Shown: one piece after another, positions 45,076-53,885 of the stretch
Position numbering within the stretch: position 1 is the first letter of the stretch
Layout of the letters: every line of letters starts with the position of its first letter
Assembly: GCF_000511175.1 (NCBI RefSeq)
Contig: NZ_KI866530.1
Span: 2,830,670 to 2,894,669, forward strand
Length of the DNA: 64,000 nt
Direction: 5' to 3'
Source of the DNA: Sediminibacterium salmoneum NBRC 103935
Lineage (GTDB): Bacteria; Bacteroidota; Bacteroidia; Chitinophagales; Chitinophagaceae
Position numbers and translations under genes: made by a program
Notes under the pieces: model-generated
The model's input: only the letters and a program-made list of their open reading frames with translations
Told to the model about the DNA's origin: nothing
Databases searched by the model: none

Positions 45076-47693
45076 TATAGCAGTGAATAAATTTGTTGGA
45101 TCAGTGTTGACAAATTAGATGCATCCTGACCACCAGCAGTTGCCAGGGTTTTCTGACCGCCGCCACCACCCTTGATTAAAGGGGTTGCGTATTGTTTTAT
45201 TAAATGCGGAGCTTCCAATCCTTTTTGTGCAACAACATTATCACTTAGTAAAATGCAAACGGCAGCTTTGCCTGCAATGTTGGCGCATAACACCACCACA
45301 TAATTTTCGCCCAGATCTGCTTTTAAGTCGAAGCAGATTTTCTTTAAATGATCAGGGCTGCTCACTTGCAATACTTCTCCAATAAACTGGCCATTACCAG
45401 ATGGGTAAGTTTTAATTTTTTGTATTAATTCAGACTTGAGGGATTGTAATTGTTTGGCTTCCAGGCTCTCCAGTTTTTTCTCGAGTTCCTGTTTTTCCGC
45501 AACAAGTTTTTCAATAGACTTGAGTACATCCTGTGATTTTAAAACATTGCCTATCTGCTTTAAAGTCTCGTTTTGAGCGGACAAATAATCAAATGCTGCT
45601 TTTCCGGTTAATGCCTCAATTCTTCTTACTCCGGCTGCTACTGCAGACTCAGCATTTATTTTCATTAATCCAATCATTCCGGTAGAAGCAACATGGGTTC
45701 CTCCGCAAAGCTCCACCGAGTAAGTTGGGTCTGCAATTACCACTCTCACGCGATCTCCGTATTTTTCTCCAAACAAAGCCATTGCACCTAATTGCAAAGC
45801 CTCGTCCTTAGACATTTCCTTGATTACTACAGGAATGTTTTCTCTGATTTTTGTATTCACTATATTTTCAACCGCAATAATTTCTTCTTCTGTTAATCTG
45901 GCAAAGTGAGAGAAGTCGAAACGAAGATTGTCTTCATTAACCAACGACCCTTTCTGAGCCACATGTGTTCCCAAAACCTGTCTTAATGCAGCATGCAATA
46001 AATGGGTAGCAGTGTGGTTATAACAGGTAAACAATCTTTTTGCTGCGTCTACTTCAGCCGTAAATTCAGCTGAAGGATTCAAAGGCAGCTGATCTACAAA
46101 ATGTACAATCAGGTCGTTCTCTTTCTTGGTATTGGTTACTGCGATTGTATCGTTACTGAAAACTAATTTCCCGGTATCGCCTACCTGACCTCCACTCTCT
46201 GCATAGAATGGGGTAGTGTTTAATACCAATTGGAATTGTGTTTTTCCTTTGGCACTGATTTTTCTGTATCGGGTTATTTTGCTTGTTGTACTCAATTCGG
46301 TGTAACCAACAAATCCATTTCCTTGTTCGGTTGATATTTCTACCCAATCTTCCGTATCCAAAGTGGTAGCGGCACGGCTTCTGTTTTTTTGTTCCTGCAT
46401 TTCCTTTTCAAAGCCCTGCTCGTCAATTGATTTATTATTTTCTGTAGCAATTAATCGGGTAAGGTCAATCGGGAAACCAAAAGTGTCGAACAATTCAAAA
46501 GCAGCTTTGCCATCTATTACCGCTCCGCTGTTTTTAATAATATCATCCATTCTTTTCAACCCTTTGTCGAGGGTTTTCAGGAATGCATCTTCTTCTTCTT
46601 TTACTACTTTGCAAACAAAGTCGAGTTGCTGATGCAGTTCCGGGAACACATTTTTAAACTGTTCTGCAATAACAGGAATCAATTGAAACAATAAGGGCTG
46701 TTTGTAATTCAGATAAGAATAATAATACCTTACAGCTCTTCTTAAAATTCTTCTGATTACATAACCTGCTCCTGTATTGGAAGGTAGCTGACCATCGGCA
46801 ATGGTAAATCCAATCGCACGAATATGGTCGGCAATTACCCTGAAAGCAATGGCTTCTTTTGAATCCGACTGATCGTATGTATTACCGGTTATTTTTTCAA
46901 TAGCTCTGAAGGTTCCGGTGAATACATCGGTATCGTAGTTGCTCTGTTTGCCCTGAATTACTCTTACCAGTCTTTCAAAGCCCATGCCTGTGTCTACGTG
47001 TCTGGCAGGCAGTTCAACCAGGGAGCCATCTTTTAAACGGTTGTATTGAATGAATACATTGTTCCAGATTTCAATTACCTGAGGATGGTCTTTATTTACC
47101 AGATCTCTTCCCGGAACTTTTGCAATTTCTTCTTCTGATCGGCAGTCTACATGTATTTCAGAACAAGGTCCGCAGGGGCCTGTGTCGCCCATTTCCCAGA
47201 AGTTATCCTTCTTATTTCCGTAAACAATATGATCGGGAGCCACCAGTTTTTTCCACTCTGCCAATGCAAGGGTTGAAGCAGGAATTCCTTCTGCAGGATC
47301 TCCTTCAAAAACGGTTACATATAAGCGGTCTTTCGGCAACTTATACACTTCAGTTAATAGTTCCCAGCTCCAGGCAATGGCTTCTGCTTTAAAATAATCA
47401 CCAAAGCTCCAGTTACCCAGCATTTCGAACATGGTATGATGATAAGTGTCTACCCCCACTTCTTCCAGGTCGTTGTGCTTGCCACTCACTCGTAAACATT
47501 TTTGGGTATCTGCAATTCTGGAACTACTCGGTTGGCTGTTTCCCAGAAAATAGTCTTTAAACTGATTCATACCCGCATTGGTAAACAAGAGGGTAGGGTC
47601 GTTCTTTACCACAATAGGAGCAGAGGGTACAATCTGATGCTGTTTGGAAGCAAAAAAATCCAGGAATTGCTGGCGAATTTCGGCACTCGTCAT
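45075..47693 (-). CDS. alaS: Alanine--tRNA ligase
   Basis: An 872-residue class II synthetase of normal length. It starts TSAEIRQQFLDFFASKQH and has motif 2/3-type catalytic sequences such as FTNAGMNQFKDYFLG, DTYHHTMFEMLGNWSFGDYF and HVDTGMGFERL. The editing domain follows, with zinc/water ligands in NHTATHLLH and the CGGTHV motif. The C-terminal coiled coil (EKKLESLEAKQLQSLKSEL in part) and DHHA1 domain (GGGGGQKTLATAGG) are present. It charges tRNA(Ala) and removes misloaded Ser or Gly. gatB is coupled directly downstream. Confidence 0.97.
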   Translation of the reverse strand: MTSAEIRQQFLDFFASKQHQIVPSAPIVVKNDPTLLFTNAGMNQFKDYFLGNSQPSSSRIADTQKCLRVSGKHNDLEEVGVDTYHHTMFEMLGNWSFGDYFKAEAIAWSWELLTEVYKLPKDRLYVTVFEGDPAEGIPASTLALAEWKKLVAPDHIVYGNKKDNFWEMGDTGPCGPCSEIHVDCRSEEEIAKVPGRDLVNKDHPQVIEIWNNVFIQYNRLKDGSLVELPARHVDTGMGFERLVRVIQGKQSNYDTDVFTGTFRAIEKITGNTYDQSDSKEAIAFRVIADHIRAIGFTIADGQLPSNTGAGYVIRRILRRAVRYYYSYLNYKQPLLFQLIPVIAEQFKNVFPELHQQLDFVCKVVKEEEDAFLKTLDKGLKRMDDIIKNSGAVIDGKAAFELFDTFGFPIDLTRLIATENNKSIDEQGFEKEMQEQKNRSRAATTLDTEDWVEISTEQGNGFVGYTELSTTSKITRYRKISAKGKTQFQLVLNTTPFYAESGGQVGDTGKLVFSNDTIAVTNTKKENDLIVHFVDQLPLNPSAEFTAEVDAAKRLFTCYNHTATHLLHAALRQVLGTHVAQKGSLVNEDNLRFDFSHFARLTEEEIIAVENIVNTKIRENIPVVIKEMSKDEALQLGAMALFGEKYGDRVRVVIADPTYSVELCGGTHVASTGMIGLMKINAESAVAAGVRRIEALTGKAAFDYLSAQNETLKQIGNVLKSQDVLKSIEKLVAEKQELEKKLESLEAKQLQSLKSELIQKIKTYPSGNGQFIGEVLQVSSPDHLKKICFDLKADLGENYVVVLCANIAGKAAVCILLSDNVVAQKGLEAPHLIKQYATPLIKGGGGGQKTLATAGGQDASNLSTLIQQIYSLL

Positions 47694-47756
47694 GATGAAT
47701 TACTTTTTATATGCCATTCAGGCTGTAGAAACTATCTTTGTTGTTAATTAAGACGG

Positions 47757-47764
47757 CAAAGGTA
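47757..47764 (-). promoter_or_regulatory. Candidate -7 promoter element of alaS
   Basis: The minus strand reads TACCTTTG, a perfect TAnnTTTG, about 63 bases before the alaS ATG. The -33 box is not clear. The element also lies upstream of the divergent M23 gene, so the two promoters share about 100 bases. Confidence 0.38.
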
Positions 47765-47790
47765 CGGATTTAAGGGGCTGAAAACCGATC

Positions 47791-48762
47791 ATGAAAAAGG
47801 TAAAATACTACTATAATACACATAATATGCGCTTTGAGAAGCTAACCACCCCCCTAAGGGTAAGGTTGCTTCAGGTATTTGGATATATAGCCGCATCTAT
47901 TGTTACCGGGATCCTCATTTTTGCCATTACTTTCCGCTACATTGATTCCCCGAAAGAGAAACTATTAAGGCAGCAAAACGACGATTTAAAGCAGAATTAC
48001 CGGGTGATGGAAGAGCGAATCAAGCAATTGCAGCTTCAGATGGACGAAATTGCCAACCGGGACAATTATGTGTACCGTTCCATATTTGAATCGAGCCCCA
48101 TTCCAGACAGTGCCAGGGTAAAAGAAATGGAGAAAAAGAAAGAAGTGCAATTGGTGCAGAGCATGGGTGAAACTGAACTGGTAACCAGTATGGCAGCCCA
48201 GCTGAACAATCTGAGTTTGCGAATGGCTTATCAGGTAAAATCTTTCAATGCCATAGAAAATATGGTGAAGAACAAGGAAAAACTAGTTGCTGCCATTCCT
48301 TCTATTCAACCCATTAGCAACAGAAATTTGAACAGAGTGGCTTCTGGTTTTGGCTATCGTATTGACCCCATCTATAAAGACCGGAGACTGCATGCTGGTC
48401 TTGATTTTACAGCACCTATCGGTACTCCTATTTATGCGGCGGCAGACGGGGTGATTAAAGACGCCGGATTTAATACCGGCGGTTACGGAAACAGGGTTGT
48501 GGTAAATCATGGGTTTGGTTACGAAACTTTGTACGCCCATATGGTTCGGATTAAAGCCAGGGTGGGAGCCCGTATTAAAAGAGGCGAAGTAATTGGATAT
48601 GTTGGGTCTACCGGTAAAAGTACTGGCCCGCATCTGCATTATGAAGTTCATAAAAATGGAACTCCGCTGGATCCCATTTACTTCTTTTATAACGATTTAA
48701 CGCCGGCGCAATTCGACCGGATATTGAAATTAGCAGCAGCCAGCAACCAAAGCTTTGATTAG
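47791..48762 (+). CDS. M23 family metallopeptidase (membrane-anchored LytM-type)
   Basis: A 323-residue protein with a cytoplasmic N-terminus (MKKVKYYYNTHNMRFEKL), one TM helix (about 30-48) and a periplasmic coiled coil (about 55-165). A C-terminal M23 domain carries the zinc ligands H201 and D205 (RLHAGLDF) and H283 in GPHLHYE, with H250 in LYAHM as the catalytic residue. All active-site residues are present, so it should be an active peptidoglycan endopeptidase. It is divergent from alaS. Confidence 0.93.
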   Translation: MKKVKYYYNTHNMRFEKLTTPLRVRLLQVFGYIAASIVTGILIFAITFRYIDSPKEKLLRQQNDDLKQNYRVMEERIKQLQLQMDEIANRDNYVYRSIFESSPIPDSARVKEMEKKKEVQLVQSMGETELVTSMAAQLNNLSLRMAYQVKSFNAIENMVKNKEKLVAAIPSIQPISNRNLNRVASGFGYRIDPIYKDRRLHAGLDFTAPIGTPIYAAADGVIKDAGFNTGGYGNRVVVNHGFGYETLYAHMVRIKARVGARIKRGEVIGYVGSTGKSTGPHLHYEVHKNGTPLDPIYFFYNDLTPAQFDRILKLAAASNQSFD

Positions 48763-48805
48763 GAAGAACAAAATCCTTAATCAGTTGTAATACAATAAAA
48801 ACATT

Positions 48806-49036
48806 TTGGAACCAGGGGTAAGAGAATATCTGTTACGTATTGTAAACACCATTTCTGTGGGCTTATTATGGCTGGCCATTAATTCCACGGCAGGCATTAT
48901 GTACGACCATGCTTTTTTTCACGATACCATTACTACCGGTAATATTGTTTTCTACTGCTGGTTTATCATCAGTTTTTTCTTCCTCATGCGCTGGCTGATC
49001 AAGCTTTGGAGTAAGCCCATTCATTTTGAGCGCTAA
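48806..49036 (+). CDS. Small two-TM membrane protein of unknown function
   Basis: A 76-residue protein with two transmembrane helices (about 11-30 and 44-63) and the core RIVNTISVGLLWLAINSTAGIM (in part). The start has to be a TTG at 48806 or another non-ATG codon, because no ATG precedes the conserved-looking sequence in frame. I recall similar small proteins in other Bacteroidota, but no function is known. It follows the M23 gene by 43 bases. Confidence 0.62.
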   Translation: MEPGVREYLLRIVNTISVGLLWLAINSTAGIMYDHAFFHDTITTGNIVFYCWFIISFFFLMRWLIKLWSKPIHFER

Positions 49037-49074
49037 CCTTTTTGGGCAACCGGATGTAATTGTTATTGCTCGTT

Positions 49075-49506
49075 CTAACTGCTATGATCCATAATAATAA
49101 CCCATTCGCCGTTTATCTTTTTAAACAGCAGGGTATAGTGCCCGCTTACATTACCTGCATTTCTGGTGAGTTCCCATTTGCCTAAAACCATCCACAATTG
49201 CTTTGCCAAGGGTTTTACCTCTAGAAGGGTAAACATCAGGCTACCCATATAATCCTTATTTGGATAGTTCTTTTTGTAATTGTTCAAGGTATTGGTATAA
49301 CCATAAGTGGGACCGTTTTTTCCAACAAATAAAAGACTGTCGTTTTTCCAGTAGCCCTTCATAAAAGCGTCAAGGTCTCCACGGTTCCAGGCAGCTGTTT
49401 GTTCTGCTAGCATTTTTCTGATTTGTTTTTCCGGGCCTGCCTGTGCAAAGCTGAAACCATAAACACTAAGAATAAGTAGGGTTAATAAAGCGAGTTTCTT
49501 TGTCAT
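49075..49506 (-). CDS. Secreted SnoaL-like/DUF4440 (NTF2-fold) protein
   Basis: A 143-residue protein with a signal peptide ending SFAQA (about residue 22). An NTF2-like domain follows: KQIRKMLAEQTAAWNRGDLDAFMKGYW, then SLLFVGKNGPTYGY, and GHYTLLFKKINGEWVIIMDHSS (each in part). This fold serves as a small-molecule binding or isomerase pocket; no catalytic residues can be assigned. It is likely periplasmic. It is divergent from the DNA glycosylase gene. Confidence 0.83.
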   Translation of the reverse strand: MTKKLALLTLLILSVYGFSFAQAGPEKQIRKMLAEQTAAWNRGDLDAFMKGYWKNDSLLFVGKNGPTYGYTNTLNNYKKNYPNKDYMGSLMFTLLEVKPLAKQLWMVLGKWELTRNAGNVSGHYTLLFKKINGEWVIIMDHSS

Positions 49507-49547
49507 TTTTCAGCATTAGTCAATAGTAAATTAACTAACTTTCTTGA

Positions 49548-50141
49548 ATGGAGTATCTGAAACATTTGCAAAAGGATAAAAAATTAAAACCTTTGCTGCA
49601 GGCAGGCTATTTAACAATATCAAAACGAAAGAATGTTCCGGTACGATTAATGGCAAGCATCATGAGCCAGCAGCTGAGCACGAAAGTAGCAGCAGTTATT
49701 TACCAGCGGTTTCTGGATTTGTACAATGGTAAGGATCCTGAATTGTCAGTTGTTCTGAAAACTCCGGATGAAAAATTGAGAGGCATCGGATTAAGCAATG
49801 CAAAAGTTGGATATGTAAAAAATGTAGCAGCCTTTTGCCTTGAACATTCCATCACCGATAAAACTCTGGCTAAAATGGACAATGAGGCAATCATTAATTT
49901 GCTGGTGCAAATTAAAGGAGTTGGAAGATGGACGGTAGAAATGTTATTGATGTTTACGTTGGGAAGAGAAGATGTATTTGCGGTGGACGACTTAGGCATA
50001 CAACAGGCTATGTGCAAATTATACAAATTAGACCCTGCCGATAAAAAAGCCATGAAAAGCGCCATGCAAAGCATTGCTCAGAAATGGTCTCCCTATCAAA
50101 CCTATGCCTGTATGCATTTGTGGCAATGGAAAGACAATTGA
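49548..50141 (+). CDS. DNA-3-methyladenine glycosylase II (AlkA-like, HhH-GPD)
   Basis: A 197-residue helix-hairpin-helix glycosylase without the AlkA N-terminal domain. It shows the family entry MASIMSQQLSTKVA, the HhH hairpin IKGVGRWTVEMLLM (about 122-135) and the catalytic aspartate in FAVDDLGIQQAM (D147 or D148). It removes alkylated bases such as 3-methyladenine in base-excision repair. No iron-sulfur cluster cysteines follow, so it is not of the Nth type. Its stop codon directly abuts that of the convergent ppc gene. Confidence 0.9.
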   Translation: MEYLKHLQKDKKLKPLLQAGYLTISKRKNVPVRLMASIMSQQLSTKVAAVIYQRFLDLYNGKDPELSVVLKTPDEKLRGIGLSNAKVGYVKNVAAFCLEHSITDKTLAKMDNEAIINLLVQIKGVGRWTVEMLLMFTLGREDVFAVDDLGIQQAMCKLYKLDPADKKAMKSAMQSIAQKWSPYQTYACMHLWQWKDN

Positions 50142-52721
50142 TTATGCAGAGTTTCTGGCCGCATTAATAATGCCAAACATAGACCGGGTTACTAATTTTT
50201 CGTAATTGGCTTTTTCTTCTGCAGAAAGGGTGTCTTTTTTTAACTGATGCAGTGAATACTGCTGAATGGTAAGCAAGGGAAGTACAATTTTATCGCGCAT
50301 CAAAATAGAAGCCCTGCCTGTTGCATCTTCTTCCATCAGCAATTGATTGCCGGACAATTCAAGTACCAATGCCTGTGTAAGGTCGTATTCTTCTTTAATT
50401 AATTTCCAGATGGGCCCATAAGTGGCATCTTCCTGAATACAGGCGGTTAAGGGGAAAAAGGATTTCAACATGCTCATCATGCTATTGTCGATCAGGGTTC
50501 TGAAAAACGCCACTTCATTAAAAAGTGTTTTCACTTCATCCCACCTGCCCGCTTCTTTCATTTTCTGTAGTGCCGTACCCACTCCAAAATATCCGGGAAC
50601 ATTTTGTTTTAACTGACTCCAGCTTCCTACAAAGGGAATGGCCCTGAGGTCTTCAAAAACCAGCTGAGTGGAATTGCCTCTTTTGCCGGGCCTGCTGGCA
50701 ATATTCGATTTGCTGTAATAGTTCAGCGGGCTGAATTGCTGCATGTAGGGAAGAAACTGAGGATGTTTTTTAAAAGACTGATATACTTCGTGACTTATTT
50801 TACCAAGCTCTTCCAATAAGTTTTTGTTTTCAGCCCTGATATCTTTTCTGTTCTCTGCAAATACGGTATTGCTGACTCCTGCACTTAATAGTTGTTCCAG
50901 GTTGTACTGGGCCGATTTTAAAGTGCCAAAATTAGAAGTAATGGTTTGTCCCTGAATGGTCAATTGTATTTCTTCGTTTTCAATAGCATTCCCCAGGGAT
51001 GCATAAAACTTATTGGTCTTGCCACCTCCTCTTGAAGGAGGACCACCCCTGCCGTCAAAGAATTTAACCTTGATGCCGTATTTTCTTGAAATGCCTGTAA
51101 GGTTTTCCTTTGCCTGATAAATACTCCAGTTGGCCTGCAAGTATCCTCCGTCTTTGGTACCATCGCTGAATCCTAGCATGATGGTCTGCGCCTGTCCTCT
51201 GGCTTTAATATGTTGCTGGTACAGGGGCAGTTCGTATAGCCAGGTCATGATTCCTTCTGCATTTTTTAAATCGTCGATGGTTTCAAACAAAGGAACAATG
51301 TCTACCGAAAGTTGCTGAATATTCCAACCGCAAAGCTTAAAAAGCGTGTAGACTTCTATCATGTTCAGGGCCGACTGGCAATTGCTGATGATATAGCGAT
51401 GACAGCCTTGTTCTCCATTCAGTTGCTGAATGGAATGAATGGCAAAAATACTTTCAACCGTATCTTTTGCAATGGTGCTGCTTGTGTCTGTGGTTTCAAT
51501 TACCTTGTTTATGGAAAGTAAAACTTTAATTTTTTCGGCCTCACTTAGAGTAGCATAATCATCTGGAAGTATTCCTTGTTGATCCTGCTTCTTTAGTGTT
51601 TCGTTTATGTCTGCAATAACTGCTGTATGTATTCTGCTATCCTGTCTAATATCGAGCGAAGCAAACCAGGTCCCAAAAATGGTAACCTTATTTATCAGGC
51701 TATTGATCCTGTTCAGGTAAAGACCATGATGTTCCGAAATTACCAAAGCTTTAATGGCGTTCAGTTTTTCCAGTAATTCTTTCTGCTGCACTCTTCTGCT
51801 CTCTTCCGGACGAAACACATTTTCGTACAATTGTGCTTCCAGCTGAGTAACCAGTTGGTCCACACCTGCAAAAGTTAATCTTCTTTTTAAGGAACGGATA
51901 TCTCTGTAATAGCATACAATGATGGCACTTCTAAGTGATTCCGCTACTTGCAAAGTAGTGGCTGCATTTACAAAAGGATTTCCATCTCTGTCTCCTCCCG
52001 GCCAGAAACCCAGTTCAATAAAGGGGTTATTGTTTTCTTCGTTCAGGATTTCTTCGTGAATGAAATTGTAGATATTTCCGATAGACTTGTAAAGAATATT
52101 CTCCAGGTACCACATCAGATTGACGGCTTCATCAAAAGGAGTGGGTTGTTTCTTGTTGAAAAAAGGAGTGATGCCCAGCTGTTGTATATACAGATTAATG
52201 GTTTCAAAATCATTCCTGGCAATGGCTTCACCTAAATCATGAATAATACCCAGCACATTGCCCGGATAAAACTGTGTTGGATGGGCAGTTAAAACAACCC
52301 TAACCTTAAATGATCGTAGTTTTTCTTTTAAGAGCGGCAACTTTCCTTTAAAATAGGCTTCGTTGTACAATGCTTTCAGGCTGCCTGTTCCGTTCAGCTG
52401 ATTCACTGAATCGAATGCCGCATCTTCAATTGCATCAAAAAGTACCACCTGCCTTTCTATGTATTGAACAAATTTAAAAAGACGTCCTATTTTGTCCTTT
52501 TCATCGTCTGCCATGGCATGTCGTTCAAAGAACTGATCTATAATAGCCATGGGGCTTTTCCCTTGCTGGTAACCGTCTACACAGGCTTGCAATAAAATGG
52601 GAAGCAAGGCCCCTACATTGGCGATTCCTGAAAAGGGAAGGGCTGCAAACAAGCTATTATAGATAGTGTATTTGTCTGTAACATTCTGTCTGAAAGACTG
52701 TATGGCTTTTTTTGAGTTCAT
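50142..52721 (-). CDS. ppc: Phosphoenolpyruvate carboxylase
   Basis: An 859-residue PEP carboxylase that makes oxaloacetate from PEP and bicarbonate to refill the TCA cycle. Catalytic motifs are VLTAHPTQ (H147), FWPGGDRDGNP (242-249), GFSDGTKDGGYLQANW (about 517-532), GRGGPPSRGGG (557-567) and SRPGKRG. The sequence before the GRGG loop reads FFDGRGG where Escherichia coli has FHGRGG, and the C-terminus is NSA rather than NTG. This points to a divergent Bacteroidota-type subgroup rather than a broken enzyme. The start codon is an ATG divergent from the ECF sigma gene. Confidence 0.94.
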   Translation of the reverse strand: MNSKKAIQSFRQNVTDKYTIYNSLFAALPFSGIANVGALLPILLQACVDGYQQGKSPMAIIDQFFERHAMADDEKDKIGRLFKFVQYIERQVVLFDAIEDAAFDSVNQLNGTGSLKALYNEAYFKGKLPLLKEKLRSFKVRVVLTAHPTQFYPGNVLGIIHDLGEAIARNDFETINLYIQQLGITPFFNKKQPTPFDEAVNLMWYLENILYKSIGNIYNFIHEEILNEENNNPFIELGFWPGGDRDGNPFVNAATTLQVAESLRSAIIVCYYRDIRSLKRRLTFAGVDQLVTQLEAQLYENVFRPEESRRVQQKELLEKLNAIKALVISEHHGLYLNRINSLINKVTIFGTWFASLDIRQDSRIHTAVIADINETLKKQDQQGILPDDYATLSEAEKIKVLLSINKVIETTDTSSTIAKDTVESIFAIHSIQQLNGEQGCHRYIISNCQSALNMIEVYTLFKLCGWNIQQLSVDIVPLFETIDDLKNAEGIMTWLYELPLYQQHIKARGQAQTIMLGFSDGTKDGGYLQANWSIYQAKENLTGISRKYGIKVKFFDGRGGPPSRGGGKTNKFYASLGNAIENEEIQLTIQGQTITSNFGTLKSAQYNLEQLLSAGVSNTVFAENRKDIRAENKNLLEELGKISHEVYQSFKKHPQFLPYMQQFSPLNYYSKSNIASRPGKRGNSTQLVFEDLRAIPFVGSWSQLKQNVPGYFGVGTALQKMKEAGRWDEVKTLFNEVAFFRTLIDNSMMSMLKSFFPLTACIQEDATYGPIWKLIKEEYDLTQALVLELSGNQLLMEEDATGRASILMRDKIVLPLLTIQQYSLHQLKKDTLSAEEKANYEKLVTRSMFGIINAARNSA

Positions 52722-52809
52722 ATTGATTCAACTGAATATACAAATTTTTTTCAGCCCATTAAACCCATACCGCCAATTTTTATCTAACTTAAAATACAAT
52801 TGTAAAAGT

Positions 52810-53352
52810 TTGAACCAGGATACAGCGTTGGTGAAGCGGTTAAAAATCCCTTCTGAAAAAGATTCGGCATTCACGGAGCTGGTTAAGAAATACCAGGAAA
52901 AATTATATTGGCATATCCGGCGCATCGTTGTGGATCATGATGATGTAAACGACGTATTGCAGAACAGTTTTATTAAGGTGTGGAATGCCCTGGATAATTT
53001 CAGGGAAGACAGTCAGTTGTACACCTGGCTATACAGAATTGCAACCAATGAAAGCCTGAGTTTTCTGGCGCAGAAAAACAGAAAACAGGCCGATTCATTT
53101 GATGATATTTCTGAGACCTATGCAAATCAAGTAAAAGCCGATCCCAACTTTGATGCCAATCAGCTGGAGTGGAAATTGCAACTGGCTATTCAGCAACTTC
53201 CGGAGAAGCAAAAGCTGGTATTCGGACTTAGATATTTCGATGAAATGAGCTATGAGCAAATGAGCAAAATCCTTGATACGAGTGAGGGTGCGCTGAAAGC
53301 CAGTTATCATCACGCAGCCAAAAAAATTGAAGAATTTATTAAAACACATTAA
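52810..53352 (+). CDS. ECF-family RNA polymerase sigma factor
   Basis: A 180-residue sigma-70 family protein with only regions 2 and 4. Region 2 runs about 20-90 (FTELVKKYQEKLYWHIRRIV, DDVNDVLQNSFIKVW, LYTWLYRIATNES). Region 4 runs about 120-178 (LPEKQKLVFGLRYFDEMSY, then MSKILDTSEGALKASYHHA). I chose the TTG at 52810; in-frame starts further upstream would run into the ppc start region. The two following genes encode a single-TM protein and a Spy-like protein, suggesting an envelope-stress regulon. Confidence 0.9.
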   Translation: MNQDTALVKRLKIPSEKDSAFTELVKKYQEKLYWHIRRIVVDHDDVNDVLQNSFIKVWNALDNFREDSQLYTWLYRIATNESLSFLAQKNRKQADSFDDISETYANQVKADPNFDANQLEWKLQLAIQQLPEKQKLVFGLRYFDEMSYEQMSKILDTSEGALKASYHHAAKKIEEFIKTH

Positions 53353-53387
53353 ACCAGTTGACAGGTAATTGGTCATATATACCGAAC

Positions 53388-53861
53388 ATGGAAAACAGAA
53401 AAGACATAGCACAAGAACTAGAGGAGATTGCTCCTCTTTTGAACAGGATCAGCAAGAAGCCTGTTCAAACGGTACCTGCGGGCTATCTTGAACAATTGAA
53501 TATTCAAATACCCGGCAATCAAGCGCCAGTGGTAAGCATGAAAAAAGCTACAAACTGGTATCGATTGGCTGCGGCCGCTGTTGTTACCGGTATTTTGGTT
53601 TTGGGTGGATGGCAAATGATGAACGAATCACTGAAGCCACTGGAAAGCGAAGTGGGGATGAATTATGCGGAATTGACTTCTCTGAATGTTACAGACTGGG
53701 TACAACAAATGCCTAATGAATCAATAGATGAATATCTGCAATCTGCCAATGCATTGGCAGGATCGGAGAATAGTTTACACCACTACACGGTAGATGGGGT
53801 AACCGGAACAACTGTGGATGAGATATCAGATGAGGAACTGCAGCTTTATCTGAATGATTAA
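53388..53861 (+). CDS. Single-TM protein, probable anti-sigma factor
   Basis: A 157-residue protein with a cytoplasmic N-terminal part of about 55 residues (MENRKDIAQELEEIAPLLNRI), one TM helix (about 58-76, WYRLAAAAVVTGILVLGGW) and an acidic periplasmic part. I see no zinc-binding HxxxCxxC motif, so it is not a classical ZAS anti-sigma. Position (35 bases after the sigma gene) and topology make anti-sigma function likely but unproven. I chose the ATG at 53388 because the longer frame starts within five bases of the sigma stop. Confidence 0.7.
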   Translation: MENRKDIAQELEEIAPLLNRISKKPVQTVPAGYLEQLNIQIPGNQAPVVSMKKATNWYRLAAAAVVTGILVLGGWQMMNESLKPLESEVGMNYAELTSLNVTDWVQQMPNESIDEYLQSANALAGSENSLHHYTVDGVTGTTVDEISDEELQLYLND

Positions 53862-53885
53862 TTGAAAATTTTTAAAAAAAGTAAA

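Noticed and set aside
45075..47693. Open frames opposite alaS, gatB, mrdA and rodA.
   Set aside because: They are antisense shadows of strongly conserved genes, without signal peptides, promoters or family motifs.
52666..52809. Longer ECF sigma product starting at 52666.
   Set aside because: This would overlap the ppc start codon and add unrelated residues; the family start fits the TTG at 52810.
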